From NCBI GenBank assembly GCA_963825415.1, contig CAWGTD010000014.1, forward strand, positions 150,198-214,197: a stretch of 64,000 nucleotides of DNA, given 5' to 3'. Both the position numbers and the translations under genes were made by a program. This document shows positions 9,229 through 17,222 of the stretch, one piece after another (position 1 is the stretch's first letter; each line of letters opens with the position of its first letter). The notes beneath the pieces are model-generated. The model was given only the letters and a program-made list of their open reading frames with translations, was not told where the DNA came from and searched no databases. This DNA is from BP-464 sp963825415. GTDB taxonomy: Bacteria; Actinomycetota; Thermoleophilia; Solirubrobacterales; Solirubrobacteraceae.

Positions 9229-9720
9229 ATGACAAGAACACGCACCATGGCGATTGCCGCCATTTGCACGATGACCGGCGCGGGAGGCGCCCTGGGCACA
9301 GAGGCGATCACGTCGCTGGCCCACGACAGCCACAACGGTGACTCGCGCGCGGCGTCCCGCCACCGCGATACCGACCACTTCCTCGGTCGGGCCGGCCGCT
9401 TCCTCGGCCGCGCCGTCCACGCCGAGGCGGTCGTCGCCACCAACGACGGCTTCAAGAACGTGGTCCTGGACCGCGGGAAGGTCAAGTCGGTGTCGGGCCA
9501 GAGCCTGACGATCACCGAGGGCACCAAGACGGCGACCTACAAGGACGTCACGCTGACGATCCCGAGCGACGCCAAGATCCACGTGCCCGGCAAGTCCGAC
9601 GCCACGCTGGCCGACCTGCAGGCCGGCTGGAAGGTCGTCGTGACGCAGCTGCCCGGCCGCACCGTCGTCAAGGCGGCGCCGGCGCGCACACACAACAAGT
9701 CGGCTCGAGCCCACCGCTAG
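9229..9720 (+). CDS. secreted protein with a DUF5666-like beta domain
   Basis: A 163-residue protein. A hydrophobic N-terminal segment (MAIAAICTMTGAGGAL) looks like a signal or anchor. A His/Arg-rich linker follows, then a beta-rich C-terminal domain: GKVKSVSGQSLTITEG, DVTLTIPSDAKI and LADLQAGWKVVVTQLPG. This 'regulating additive' layout resembles DUF5666 OB-like domains; the match is by eye. The ATG at 9229 is chosen; another at 9247 is possible. It diverges from aroF by 44 bp. Confidence 0.6.
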   Translation: MTRTRTMAIAAICTMTGAGGALGTEAITSLAHDSHNGDSRAASRHRDTDHFLGRAGRFLGRAVHAEAVVATNDGFKNVVLDRGKVKSVSGQSLTITEGTKTATYKDVTLTIPSDAKIHVPGKSDATLADLQAGWKVVVTQLPGRTVVKAAPARTHNKSARAHR

Positions 9721-9734
9721 AGCCATTCGCGCGA

Positions 9735-9763
9735 GCCGCGCCGGGACTCGAGCCCGGCGCGGC
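9735..9763. terminator. perfect 11-bp inverted repeat, bidirectional terminator candidate
   Basis: GCCGCGCCGGG (9735-9745) and CCCGGCGCGGC (9753-9763) are perfect reverse complements around a 7-nt loop. The hairpin lies in the 57-bp gap between two convergent genes (stops at 9720 and 9778), the expected place for a shared terminator. Confidence 0.7.
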
Positions 9764-9777
9764 CTCCGCGAAACCGC

Positions 9778-10116
9778 CTACCGCGTGTAGGCGTAGATAC
9801 GCCCGGTGACCCGGCCCTTGGCCTTGGGTGCCGCGAACGCACGAACCCGAGCACCGACGTCTTGCCGGCGTAGTTGTCCGGGCTGACGACGGCGAAGCCG
9901 ACCTTCGTCGCGCTGCCGTCGGCGGGGACGAGGCCGCGCAGCTTGCGGCCGCCGGTCGCCTTGAACGCGAAACGCGGTCTCCTGGCCGCGGCTGAGGCTC
10001 ACGTTGCGGTAGACGAGCCGCGCGCCCTTGGGGATCGTGGCGCCCTTCTTCAGGCCGGTGCCTGGCACGGTGAGACGGCAGCGGTGGTGGTGATGATGCG
10101 GGAGCGGGACATGCAT
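9778..10116 (-). CDS. small basic beta-rich protein, two compensating frameshifts
   Basis: About 112 residues. The ends read well in one frame: KKGATIPKGARLVYRNVSLS near the start and APKAKGRVTGRIYAYTR at the C-terminus. The middle reads sensibly only in another frame (FKATGGRKLRGLVPADG, then VGFAVVSPDNYAGKTSVL). The shifts fall near 9968-9972 (an AAA run) and near 9848-9852, one gain and one loss. The style matches basic beta-sandwich tails of secreted proteins elsewhere in the window. No ribosome-binding site or signal peptide is obvious, so the start is uncertain. Confidence 0.4.
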   Translation of the reverse strand: MHVPLPHHHHHRCRLTVPGTGLKKGATIPKGARLVYRNVSLSRGQETAFRVQGDRRPQAARPRPRRRQRDEGRLRRRQPGQLRRQDVGARVRAFAAPKAKGRVTGRIYAYTR

Positions 10117-10187
10117 CTCACGGTACGCAGCGGGTCGCCGCCCGAGGTACGGAGAACCACACTCTTTCAGAGCCGGGCGCGCGGGCG

Positions 10188-10805
10188 CTACAGGCCCAGG
10201 CCCTGCACGCCGAGCTCGTCGAAGCCCACGTGGTGGGCGAGCTCGTGGCGCACGGTGCGCACGACCTGCTCGCGCAGGAGATCGGCGTCGTGGCCGAAGT
10301 CGCGCCGCAGGGTGTCGCGGAAGATCACGATGCGGTCGGAGACGGTGTCGCGGTTGGCGCCGTCGCCCTGGTAGAGGCCGTAGGCCCGGTGGCGCCGGCC
10401 GTGGTCGGACAGCACGACCGCCACGTTGTGCTCGAGCGGACGCTTGAGCAGGTCGGGCAGCTCGTCGAGCGCGTCGCGCACCAGCTCCTCGAAGTCCTCG
10501 TCGTCGAACGGGTCCAGCTCCAGGAACTCGCCCTCGTCGGGCTCGGCCGCCAGCCCGTCGGCGGCGAGGCGCTCGGCCCGCATCACGAGACGCTCGAACT
10601 CCTCCTCGGACTCGGGCTCGCTCCAGCCGCCCATGCGGACCATGACGAAGGCCGCCAGCCCGAACAGGATCGCCGCGCCGAACGCCAGCACCGCCAGCGT
10701 CTCGACCGCCTTGATCCAGCCGGTCGTGCTGAACCCCTGCAGCGCGACGATGCCCGTCAGCCCGGTGCTGAGCGCGACAGCAGCGGCGAAGGCCGTCCGC
10801 CTCAT
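10188..10805 (-). CDS. membrane-anchored zincin-like metallopeptidase
   Basis: A 205-residue protein. Two N-terminal hydrophobic helices (about residues 5-23 and 34-56) precede a very acidic linker (EPESEEEFERL, DPFDDEDFEEL). The C-terminal domain carries the zinc-protease motif RHELAHHVGFDE, that is HExxHxxGFxE, as in the PF06262 'possible zincin' family. The fusion with membrane helices is less usual for that family. Its ATG (10805) overlaps the TGA of the acyl-CoA dehydrogenase, so the two are co-translated. Substrate unknown. Confidence 0.78.
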   Translation of the reverse strand: MRRTAFAAAVALSTGLTGIVALQGFSTTGWIKAVETLAVLAFGAAILFGLAAFVMVRMGGWSEPESEEEFERLVMRAERLAADGLAAEPDEGEFLELDPFDDEDFEELVRDALDELPDLLKRPLEHNVAVVLSDHGRRHRAYGLYQGDGANRDTVSDRIVIFRDTLRRDFGHDADLLREQVVRTVRHELAHHVGFDELGVQGLGL

Positions 10806-11962
10806 CGCGCCAGCGCCCGCCCGATCACGAGCCGCTGGATCTCGTTGGTGCCCTCGTAGATCTGCGTGATCTTGGCGTCGCGCATGTAGCGCTCGACGGG
10901 GTACTCGGTGACGTAGCCGTAGCCGCCGAGGACCTGGACGGCCTCGACCGTGACCCACATCGCGGTGTCCGACGCGAACAGCTTGGCCATCGAGGTCCAC
11001 ATCCCGAGGCCGGCGTCGTTGCGGTCGGCCATCGCGCACGCCTTGTAGAGCAGCTCGCGCGCCGCGGCGGTGCGCGTCTGCATGTCGGCGAGCTTGGCCT
11101 GGAGCGCGGGCAGCTCGATGATCGGCTTGCCGAACGCGATCCGCTCCTTGGCGTACGCGCGGGCGTAGTCGATCGCGCCCTGCGCGATGCCGACGGCCTG
11201 CGCGCCGGCGCCCAGCCGGGTGCGCTCGAGCGTCGCAAGCGCGACGGAGAGCCCCTTGCCCTCGGCGCCGATGCGGTTCGAGTCGGGCACGCGCACGTCC
11301 TCGAAGACGGGCGAACCGGTCGGCGAGCCCTTGATGCCGAGCTTGTGTTCCAGCTTGCCGACGCTGAAGCCGGGCCGGTCCTTCTCGATGACGAACGCCG
11401 TCGACCGACGGGCCTCGCGATCGGTGATGGCGAAGACCACGTAGAAGTCGGCAATCGTTGAGTTCGTGATCCAGTTCTTGGTGCCGTTGATGACCCACTC
11501 GTCGCCGTCCCGGACGGCGGTGGTGCGCATCGCGGCCGGGTCGCTGCCGGCCTCGGGCTCCGACAGCGCGAACGCCGGGCTCCACTCGCCGGACGCGCAG
11601 CGCGGCAGCCAGCGCTCCTTCTGCTCGTCGGTGCCGAAGAGCTGGATCGGCAGCGTGCCGAGCTCCTGGACCATGAGGATCAGCGCGCTGGAGGCGCACG
11701 CCTTGGCGACCTCCTCGACGGCCACGTTGAGCATCAGCGTGCCGGTGCCCGTGCCGCCGTACTCGGTGGGGAACGGCAGGCCGAGGAGGTCCTGCTCTGC
11801 GAACAGCTTGCGCAGGTCCCAGGGATACTCCCCGGTCGCGTCGATCTCGGCGGCGCGCGGCGCCACGCGCTCGGTGACGATCTGCCGAATCGTGTCCCGG
11901 AAGTCCTTGTGCTCGGCCGGGAGGTCGTAGATGTCCGCCGTGACCGTAGGAGAGATGTCCAT
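10802..11962 (-). CDS. acyl-CoA dehydrogenase
   Basis: A 386-residue FAD-dependent enzyme catalysing alpha,beta-dehydrogenation of acyl-CoA. Landmarks are PTEYGGTGTG, the flavin/substrate motif FALSEPEAGSDPAAMRT, GTKNWITNSTIADF, RIAFGKPI and the C-terminal QVLGGYGYVTEYPVER then IYEGTNEIQRLVIG, where the catalytic glutamate is expected (YEGT). ATG at 11962 is chosen; an in-frame ATG three codons upstream (11971) is the alternative. It is upstream of and overlaps the zincin gene, and is divergent from DUF6458. Confidence 0.93.
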   Translation of the reverse strand: MDISPTVTADIYDLPAEHKDFRDTIRQIVTERVAPRAAEIDATGEYPWDLRKLFAEQDLLGLPFPTEYGGTGTGTLMLNVAVEEVAKACASSALILMVQELGTLPIQLFGTDEQKERWLPRCASGEWSPAFALSEPEAGSDPAAMRTTAVRDGDEWVINGTKNWITNSTIADFYVVFAITDREARRSTAFVIEKDRPGFSVGKLEHKLGIKGSPTGSPVFEDVRVPDSNRIGAEGKGLSVALATLERTRLGAGAQAVGIAQGAIDYARAYAKERIAFGKPIIELPALQAKLADMQTRTAAARELLYKACAMADRNDAGLGMWTSMAKLFASDTAMWVTVEAVQVLGGYGYVTEYPVERYMRDAKITQIYEGTNEIQRLVIGRALAR

Positions 11963-12003
11963 ACAGCGCATGGTATTCGGGCCGGTCGGGAACCCGATGG
12001 GGC

Positions 12004-12225
12004 ATGGGAATTGGAACCTCAATAGTCCTGATCGCCGTCGGAGCCATCCTCAAGTGGGCGGTAACCGCGGACGTCTCAGGCGTGTCACTGACGACAATCG
12101 GGACGATCCTGCTCGTGGTGGGAATCGTCGGACTGGTGATCTCGCTGATCTTCGCCAGCAGTCTGCTTGGCCGCCGCGACGACGTTGTCGTCCGCGACCG
12201 CTACGTCGACCGCCCGCCCGTCTGA
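12004..12225 (+). CDS. DUF6458-type small membrane protein
   Basis: Seventy-three residues. Two hydrophobic helices (about residues 4-24 and 30-54) are separated by a short AVTADVSGVSL loop and followed by a basic tail ending in RDRYVDRPPV. The length, the GIG start and the 'VGAILKWAVTADVSGVSL' hairpin match the actinobacterial DUF6458 family. Function unknown. It lies immediately upstream of the GNAT gene and may be co-transcribed with it. Confidence 0.8.
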   Translation: MGIGTSIVLIAVGAILKWAVTADVSGVSLTTIGTILLVVGIVGLVISLIFASSLLGRRDDVVVRDRYVDRPPV

Positions 12226-12247
12226 CCGCAAGCGCCGGGGAGGGCCT

Positions 12248-13075
12248 CTGACTCCGGAGGTCCGCCCCGCGCGGGATGACGAGCTGCGCCCGACCATCCG
12301 AGCTCTCTCGGAGGCCGGCTTCGGCCCGCACGTCGGGCGCCTCGTCACGTGGCCGTGGGAGCACGACGCCGGGACCGTGCTGGTCGCCACCGGTCGGCTG
12401 CGCCGGATCATCGGCGGCGCCTGCTGCGCGAGCTTCGGCGAGACCGGCTGGATCGGCGCGCTCGGCGTGATCCCGCGCTCGCGCGGGCGCGGCGTCGGCG
12501 CGGCGCTGACGCTGGCCGCCGTCGAGTGGCTGCGCGAGCGCGGCGCCAAGACCGTGCTGCTGCACGCAACCGACGCCGGGCGGCCGGTGTACGAGCGCGT
12601 CGGGTTCGTGTCGGAGGGCCGCTCGCGCGCGTGGCGCGGGACCGCCGCCCCGGCGCGGTCCACCGACGGCGTGCGCTCGCTGCGCTCGGCCGACCGCTCG
12701 GCGCTGCGCGACCTCGACAGCGCGGTGACCGGCGAGCGCCGCGACGCGGTGCTCGACACGATCTCGCCGCTGACCGGGATGGCCGCCGAGGACGACGGCG
12801 CGCTTCGCGGCTACACGCTCACCTCCCGCTGGGGCGCCGGCCCGGCGGTGCTGGCGGCCGACGAACAGGCGGCGACTGCGTTGCTCGGCGCGGCGCGAGC
12901 GGCGACGCGCGGCCCGGTGATCCTCACGCTGCCCGATGCCAACAGCGCAGGGATCGAGATCCTTCGCGGCTGGGGATTCCGGCCGGTCAACCACGCCGAG
13001 CGCATGCGCCTCGGCCCGCCGGTCGACTGGCACCCCGAGCGCGTCTACGGGATGTTCAACCTGTTCTGGGGCTGA
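12248..13075 (+). CDS. GNAT family N-acetyltransferase (two GNAT-like halves)
   Basis: About 275 residues. The first half is a canonical GNAT domain with the acetyl-CoA loop VIPRSRGRGVGAALTLAAVEWL and the closing VYERVGFV strand. The second half (ALRGYTLTSRWG, ILRGWGFRPVNHAERMRLG) resembles a degenerate second GNAT/SCP2-like domain. No ATG or GTG sits near the domain start. A strong GGGGAGGG lies just before CTG at 12248, while in-frame TTG codons at 12167 and 12185 would overlap the DUF6458 gene. I therefore suggest a CTG start, or an undetected sequence error. Substrate unknown. Confidence 0.7.
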   Translation: MTPEVRPARDDELRPTIRALSEAGFGPHVGRLVTWPWEHDAGTVLVATGRLRRIIGGACCASFGETGWIGALGVIPRSRGRGVGAALTLAAVEWLRERGAKTVLLHATDAGRPVYERVGFVSEGRSRAWRGTAAPARSTDGVRSLRSADRSALRDLDSAVTGERRDAVLDTISPLTGMAAEDDGALRGYTLTSRWGAGPAVLAADEQAATALLGAARAATRGPVILTLPDANSAGIEILRGWGFRPVNHAERMRLGPPVDWHPERVYGMFNLFWG

Positions 13076-13184
13076 CCGATCGGACCGCGAGGCGCATGCC
13101 GGGCGGGACGCTGACAGGCGAGCCGACCCGCACCCGCGCCGCGCGAGCCTCGGTGGTGGCCACCGCTGCTGAGCGCGGCCGGGC

Positions 13185-13778
13185 TCAGACCTCAGGGCCG
13201 GTGATCACGGGCGGCTCGCTGCCACCACCGTCGCCGCCGTCGCCGCTCTGCGTGTCGACGTCGGGCAGGCGGTACCACTCGGCGATCAGCCCGTCGCGGA
13301 TCAGGATCGCCCCGCGGGCCGTACCACCGGTACCCGAACCGCACTCGCCGCCCGGCCGCTTGGTGAGCCTTGCCCGGTAGACGACGAACCCGGCGGCTCC
13401 ACCGGCGCTGAGAAGGCGCGCGCCGCACGGCAGGCTGGCGTTGATCGCCTCCGCCTGACGGCGCGAGCGGATGATCGCCACCGAGGCGAGGTTCTGAAAG
13501 CGGCTGGGCACCGCGAACAGGACTGCGGCGCCGGCTACGTCGCCCGCGCGTAGGCGATCCAGCCACGTCCGGACGACACGAACGTCGGCGGCCGCGGCCT
13601 TGCCCTCGGCGCGCAGAGGGACGCGGGCGGGGAGCCCGAGTGCGATGCGGACCTCCGCGTCGTTCTGCGCGAGCCTGGTCTGCGTTGTCCGTGCCGCTTG
13701 CCGCGTGGAGGGCCCGCCCCCGCCGCACCCGGCGAGGATCAGCACGGCGAACGCGATGGCGGTGGCCCGCACCGCCAT
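13185..13778 (-). CDS. lipoprotein of unknown function
   Basis: A 197-residue protein with a clear lipobox at the N-terminus (AFAVLILAGC, Cys at residue 18), so it should be lipid-anchored outside the membrane. The mature part has a helix-rich region (VRVVRTWLDRLRAGDVAGAA), a beta region with two cysteines (LPCGAR and GGECGSG) that may form a disulfide, and a Gly/Asp-rich tail. The central segment resembles SnoaL/NTF2-like proteins (ILIRDGLIAEWYRLPD), but I am not sure. Its ATG is only 15 bp from the divergent carboxylase ATG. Confidence 0.7.
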   Translation of the reverse strand: MAVRATAIAFAVLILAGCGGGGPSTRQAARTTQTRLAQNDAEVRIALGLPARVPLRAEGKAAAADVRVVRTWLDRLRAGDVAGAAVLFAVPSRFQNLASVAIIRSRRQAEAINASLPCGARLLSAGGAAGFVVYRARLTKRPGGECGSGTGGTARGAILIRDGLIAEWYRLPDVDTQSGDGGDGGGSEPPVITGPEV

Positions 13779-13793
13779 ATCCTCCCACGCCTC

Positions 13794-15356
13794 ATGAGCT
13801 GGGAACCCGAGCTCGAGGAGCTTCGCCGCCGCGAGGCGCTCGCGGCGGAGATGGGCGGCGAGGCGTCCGTGGCGCGCCAGCGCGAGCGCGGCAAGCTCAC
13901 CGTCCGCGAGCGCATCGAGTTGCTGCTCGACGCCGGCTCGTGGCGCGAGACCGGGATGATCGCCGGCCGCGCGAGCTACGGCGACGACGGCTCGCTGACC
14001 GAGTTCACCCCCACGAACTTCGTGGTGGGCCAGGGCCGGATCGCCGGCCGCGGGGTCGTGGTGCAGGGCGACGACTTCACGGTTCGCGGCGGCGCCGCGG
14101 ATGCGTCGATCTGGGAGAAGTACGTCTGGCCCGAGAAGGCGGCCAACGAGCTGCGGCTGCCGCTCGTCCGGCTCGTCGACGGCACCGGCGGCGGGGGCAG
14201 CGTCAAGAGCCTGGACGACATGGGCTTCTCCTACGTGCCGCCGCTCCCCGGCGGCGAGCTGTGGGTCGACAATTTGTCACGAGTGCCCGTGGTCGCCGCC
14301 GCGCTCGGGCCGTGCGCGGGGCTCGGCGCCGCGCGGGTCGTGATGTCGCATTTCAGCGTGATCGTCAAGGAGATCGGCCAGCTGTTCGTGGCCGGCCCGC
14401 CGGTCGTGGCGTGGGCGATGAACGAGCAGCTCGACAAGGAGGAGCTGGGCGGGTCGCGGATGCAGACGCGCGCCGGCGCGGTCGACAACGAGGCGGCCGA
14501 CGAGGAGGACGCGATCGCCCAGCTCAAGCGCTTCCTCTCCTACCTGCCCGACAACGTCTGGGAAGCGCCGCCGATCGTCGCGACGACAGATCCCGCCGAC
14601 CGCACCGAGGAGGAGCTGCTCTCGATCGTCCCGCGCGACCCGCGCAAGACCTACAAGATGCGCCGCGTCCTGGAGCTCGTGTTCGACGCCGGGTCGGTGT
14701 TCGAGCTCGGCGCGCGGTTCGGCCGGCCGCTGATCACCGCGCTCGCGCGCCTCGAGGGCCGGCCCGTCGGCGTGCTCGCCTCAGATCCCGAGCACTACGG
14801 CGGCGGCCTGAGCGCGGAGGCCTCCGACAAGCTCGCTCGCTTCGTCGACGTCTGCGACCAGTTCCACCTACCGGTGGTCAACCTCGTCGACCAGCCCGGG
14901 TTCGTGGTGGGCAGGGAGAGCGAGCGGGCGGGCACGATGCGGCGCGGCGCACGCGGCCTGTTCGCGGTCCATCAGGCGACGGTGCCGTGGTGCTCGATCC
15001 TCGTGCGCAAGTGCTACGGGATCGCAGGCGCGGGGCATGGCAGCGGCGCACGGCTGAACCTCCGCTACGCCTGGCCCTCGGGCAACTGGGGGTCGCTGCC
15101 GATCGCCGGTGGGCTGGAGGCGGCGTTCAAGCGCCAGCTCGAGGCGGCCGAGGATCCCGAGGCGCTGCGGGCCGAGATCGACGCCCGGCTGAACGCTGTC
15201 CTCTCGCCGTTCCGCACGGCCGAGCACTTCTCGATCGAGCACATCATCGACCCGCGACAGACGCGTCAGGTCCTGTGCGAATGGGCCCGGCGCGCACACG
15301 AGCTGATCCGTCACGAGCTGCCGGCCGGGCCGAAGGCTCGCGGTCCGCGGCCCTGA
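13794..15356 (+). CDS. acyl-CoA carboxylase beta subunit (carboxyltransferase)
   Basis: A 520-residue biotin-dependent carboxyltransferase. The order is a leading helix (RQRERGKLTVRERIELLLD), an N-domain with LVDGTGGGGSVKSL and AALGPCAGLGAARVVMSHF, and a C-domain with GRPVGVLASDPEHYGGGLS, VVNLVDQPGFVVG and KCYGIAGAGHG. It transfers CO2 from carboxybiotin to acyl-CoA (propionyl-, methylcrotonyl- or geranyl-type). No biotin carboxylase/BCCP gene is adjacent, so the partner must be elsewhere. The 3' end overlaps the convergent ferric-reductase-like gene by 113 bp, which is unusual. Confidence 0.9.
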   Translation: MSWEPELEELRRREALAAEMGGEASVARQRERGKLTVRERIELLLDAGSWRETGMIAGRASYGDDGSLTEFTPTNFVVGQGRIAGRGVVVQGDDFTVRGGAADASIWEKYVWPEKAANELRLPLVRLVDGTGGGGSVKSLDDMGFSYVPPLPGGELWVDNLSRVPVVAAALGPCAGLGAARVVMSHFSVIVKEIGQLFVAGPPVVAWAMNEQLDKEELGGSRMQTRAGAVDNEAADEEDAIAQLKRFLSYLPDNVWEAPPIVATTDPADRTEEELLSIVPRDPRKTYKMRRVLELVFDAGSVFELGARFGRPLITALARLEGRPVGVLASDPEHYGGGLSAEASDKLARFVDVCDQFHLPVVNLVDQPGFVVGRESERAGTMRRGARGLFAVHQATVPWCSILVRKCYGIAGAGHGSGARLNLRYAWPSGNWGSLPIAGGLEAAFKRQLEAAEDPEALRAEIDARLNAVLSPFRTAEHFSIEHIIDPRQTRQVLCEWARRAHELIRHELPAGPKARGPRP

Positions 15357-15888
15357 TCGGCGACCGCTCGTCCGCGCGCTGCAGCAGCAGGAAGAGCGCC
15401 ACGAGCACCGGCGGGATCGTCGCTAGCAGGAACCACGACCGCCCCACCTCCGAGCCGGTCAGCAGCGTGTGCAGCACGCCAAGCCCCCAGAAGACGGCGA
15501 TGAAGCGGTGCGCGACACGCCAGCGCTGGGTGCCGATCCTGCGGCGCAGGTAGAAGCTCAGGCTCAAGGCCACGATCCCGTATCCGGCGACCTGGCCGAC
15601 TGCGACGCTCAGCGGCCGGTACGGCGAGGCGAACGGCACGAGCGCGCCGACGATGCCCGAGTGGAAGAACGGGTCCAGCGCAAACGCCAGGCCGTGGATC
15701 GCGATCACCACGAGCACGGCGATCGACAGCGCCTCGTGCAGCGCGTGGCGCTCGACCGCGGGCAGCTTGAGCTTCATACGACGGCCGGACTGCATCAGCC
15801 CGACGACGATCGTCGCCGACGACAGCTCAAGCGCAGCGATTCCGGCCGCGCGGTTGATCGACCACGCCGCCGAGACGCCGGCGATCAC
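15244..15888 (-). CDS. ferric-reductase-like transmembrane protein
   Basis: About 214 residues with five or six membrane helices. Histidines suited to haem binding occur in the helices ERHALHEALSIAV, VVIAIHGLAF, RVAHRFIAVFWG and GVLHTLL, as in the PF01794 ferric reductase-like domain. The GTG at 15888 overlaps the ApbE stop. The hydrophilic tail (about 35 residues, Arg/Ala/Pro-rich) is the part that overlaps the carboxylase gene and may be artefactual, e.g. due to a frameshift near 15360. Expected role: passing electrons across the membrane to a flavinylated or periplasmic acceptor. Confidence 0.75.
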   Translation of the reverse strand: MIAGVSAAWSINRAAGIAALELSSATIVVGLMQSGRRMKLKLPAVERHALHEALSIAVLVVIAIHGLAFALDPFFHSGIVGALVPFASPYRPLSVAVGQVAGYGIVALSLSFYLRRRIGTQRWRVAHRFIAVFWGLGVLHTLLTGSEVGRSWFLLATIPPVLVALFLLLQRADERSPIRAADREPSARPAARDGSARVRAGPIRTGPDASVAGR

Positions 15889-16823
15889 GCCGCCCACCGC
15901 CCGACGTGCTCGGGCAGCTCGTTCGACGTGCCGTCGCGCATGACAAGCAGGCCTCCGTGCACCAGATGCGCGGGACCGCCCTCGGCGCCCGCAAGCAGCG
16001 CCATCTTGGCGCGCACCTCGGCCTCCAGCGCGGTGGGCGCCAGCGCGGTGGCCTGGACCACGTCGGTCTCGGCGGGCCGCCCGCGACCGGGGTCGATCAG
16101 GTGGTGGCGAATGCGCCCGTCGGGCCCGTGCCAGGAGCGATTGCGCACGCCGCTCGTCGCCGCCGCGCCGTCGGCGATCCGCCAGCGCGTGGGAGGCTCG
16201 CCGCCGAACGGGTCCTCGACCAGGACCTCGCGAGCGCAGCGGGCAAGCCCGCCGATGCGAAGGTCGCCCGAGCAGTCGACGGCGTAGAGCGGGTGATTCT
16301 CGAGCCGCCGGGCGACGAGGTCGCATGCCATCCCCTTGACCAGGCCGCCGCCGTCGAGGCGAACACCGGGCGGGCGGACGACCAGGTCGCGCAGGACGGC
16401 GACCTGGCGCCAGCGTGCGCGCGGATCGGCGAACGCGGGCCGGACGGCCGCGGTGCGCGTGTCGCGCAGGTGCTGGGCCCCGAGGCCGGGCTGCCCGGCC
16501 CGCGACCGGCCATAGCCGGCGGCGACGAGCTCGGGCAGCACGGTCGCATCGACCAGTCCGCCGCTCAGCACGCCGGCTTCGCGTGCGGCGCGGGCGAAAT
16601 GCAGCATCAGCGGCGAGGCGGGGACGGCGTTGCGGCGGTCGGCGTTCAGGCGGCTCAGCTCTGACTCGGGATCGAAGCGCGTGAGCGCGACGTGAATCGT
16701 GCGCAGCTCGGCCGCGGCGCGCGCCGCGGCGAGCGGGGCACTGGTCCCGTCGGTGCCCTGGCCGGCCACGACGATGGTGGCGGTACCGCCGAAGACGGCG
16801 ACCTCGACGCGGTGCTCGCGCAT
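15885..16823 (-). CDS. apbE: FAD:protein FMN transferase (ApbE)
   Basis: A 312-residue flavin transferase that attaches FMN to a Thr/Ser of target proteins outside the membrane. Landmarks are the N-terminal VFGGTATIVV, FDPESELSRLN, the diagnostic VRLDGGGLVKGMACDLVARRL (FAD site), YAVDCSGDLRIGG, and RHHLIDPGRGRPAETDVVQATALAPTA with the Mg-binding Asp/Thr. No signal peptide is evident. It is the middle gene of a three-gene operon (Ser-rich small protein, ApbE, ferric-reductase-like protein) with a 2-bp gap and a GTGA overlap, a typical extracytoplasmic electron-transfer layout. Confidence 0.88.
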   Translation of the reverse strand: MREHRVEVAVFGGTATIVVAGQGTDGTSAPLAAARAAAELRTIHVALTRFDPESELSRLNADRRNAVPASPLMLHFARAAREAGVLSGGLVDATVLPELVAAGYGRSRAGQPGLGAQHLRDTRTAAVRPAFADPRARWRQVAVLRDLVVRPPGVRLDGGGLVKGMACDLVARRLENHPLYAVDCSGDLRIGGLARCAREVLVEDPFGGEPPTRWRIADGAAATSGVRNRSWHGPDGRIRHHLIDPGRGRPAETDVVQATALAPTALEAEVRAKMALLAGAEGGPAHLVHGGLLVMRDGTSNELPEHVGRWAA

Positions 16824-16825
16824 TC

Positions 16826-17128
16826 TCACGAGGACCTGGTGGTCATGGCGGAGGGATCGCTCGAGCTCGAGCCGGAGTTTCCCCCACTGTCGTATGAGCT
16901 GTCGCTGCCGGTGCCGGAGGACTCGTAGGCGTCGCTGTTGTCGTTGGAGTAGCCCTCGGTGATCGTGGCGCTGCTCACCGCAGCCGCGGTCGTCGACTTG
17001 CTGCCCGGCTGGCGGCCGAACGCCGCGACGGCGCCGAGCGACACGGCGAAGACCGCCGTCGTCGCGATGCCGACGCGGAGCCGCATGCGGGTAACTCGGA
17101 TGCGGCGGCTGACGGAGGTGGAGGCCAT
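16826..17128 (-). CDS. small exported Ser/Thr-rich protein, first gene of the ApbE operon
   Basis: One hundred residues. A basic N-terminus (SRRIRVTRMRLRVG) leads into a hydrophobic segment (IATTAVFAVSLGAVAAFG), a signal peptide or single anchor. The remaining 60 residues are low-complexity Ser/Thr/Asp/Tyr/Gly (SATITEGYSNDNSDAY, SYDSGGNSGSSSSD). There is no FMN-binding domain, but its place directly before apbE suggests it could be the FMN-acceptor or scaffold; the segment SATITEG is a possible site. This is inference. ATG at 17128 is chosen because it begins the signal-like N-terminus. Confidence 0.6.
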   Translation of the reverse strand: MASTSVSRRIRVTRMRLRVGIATTAVFAVSLGAVAAFGRQPGSKSTTAAAVSSATITEGYSNDNSDAYESSGTGSDSSYDSGGNSGSSSSDPSAMTTRSS

Positions 17129-17222
17129 GGCGAAGAGGATGGGCGCCCAGCACTCATTGGAGATAAACGGCATGTATGAGCTGCCTAAGAACCGCCCGCG
17201 GCCTGTCGCTAGCCTCGAACCC

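Noticed and set aside
13640..15553. Long open frame overlapping the carboxylase gene in another frame
   Set aside because: Low-complexity Arg/Ala/Gly translation; the carboxyltransferase motifs lie in the other frame.
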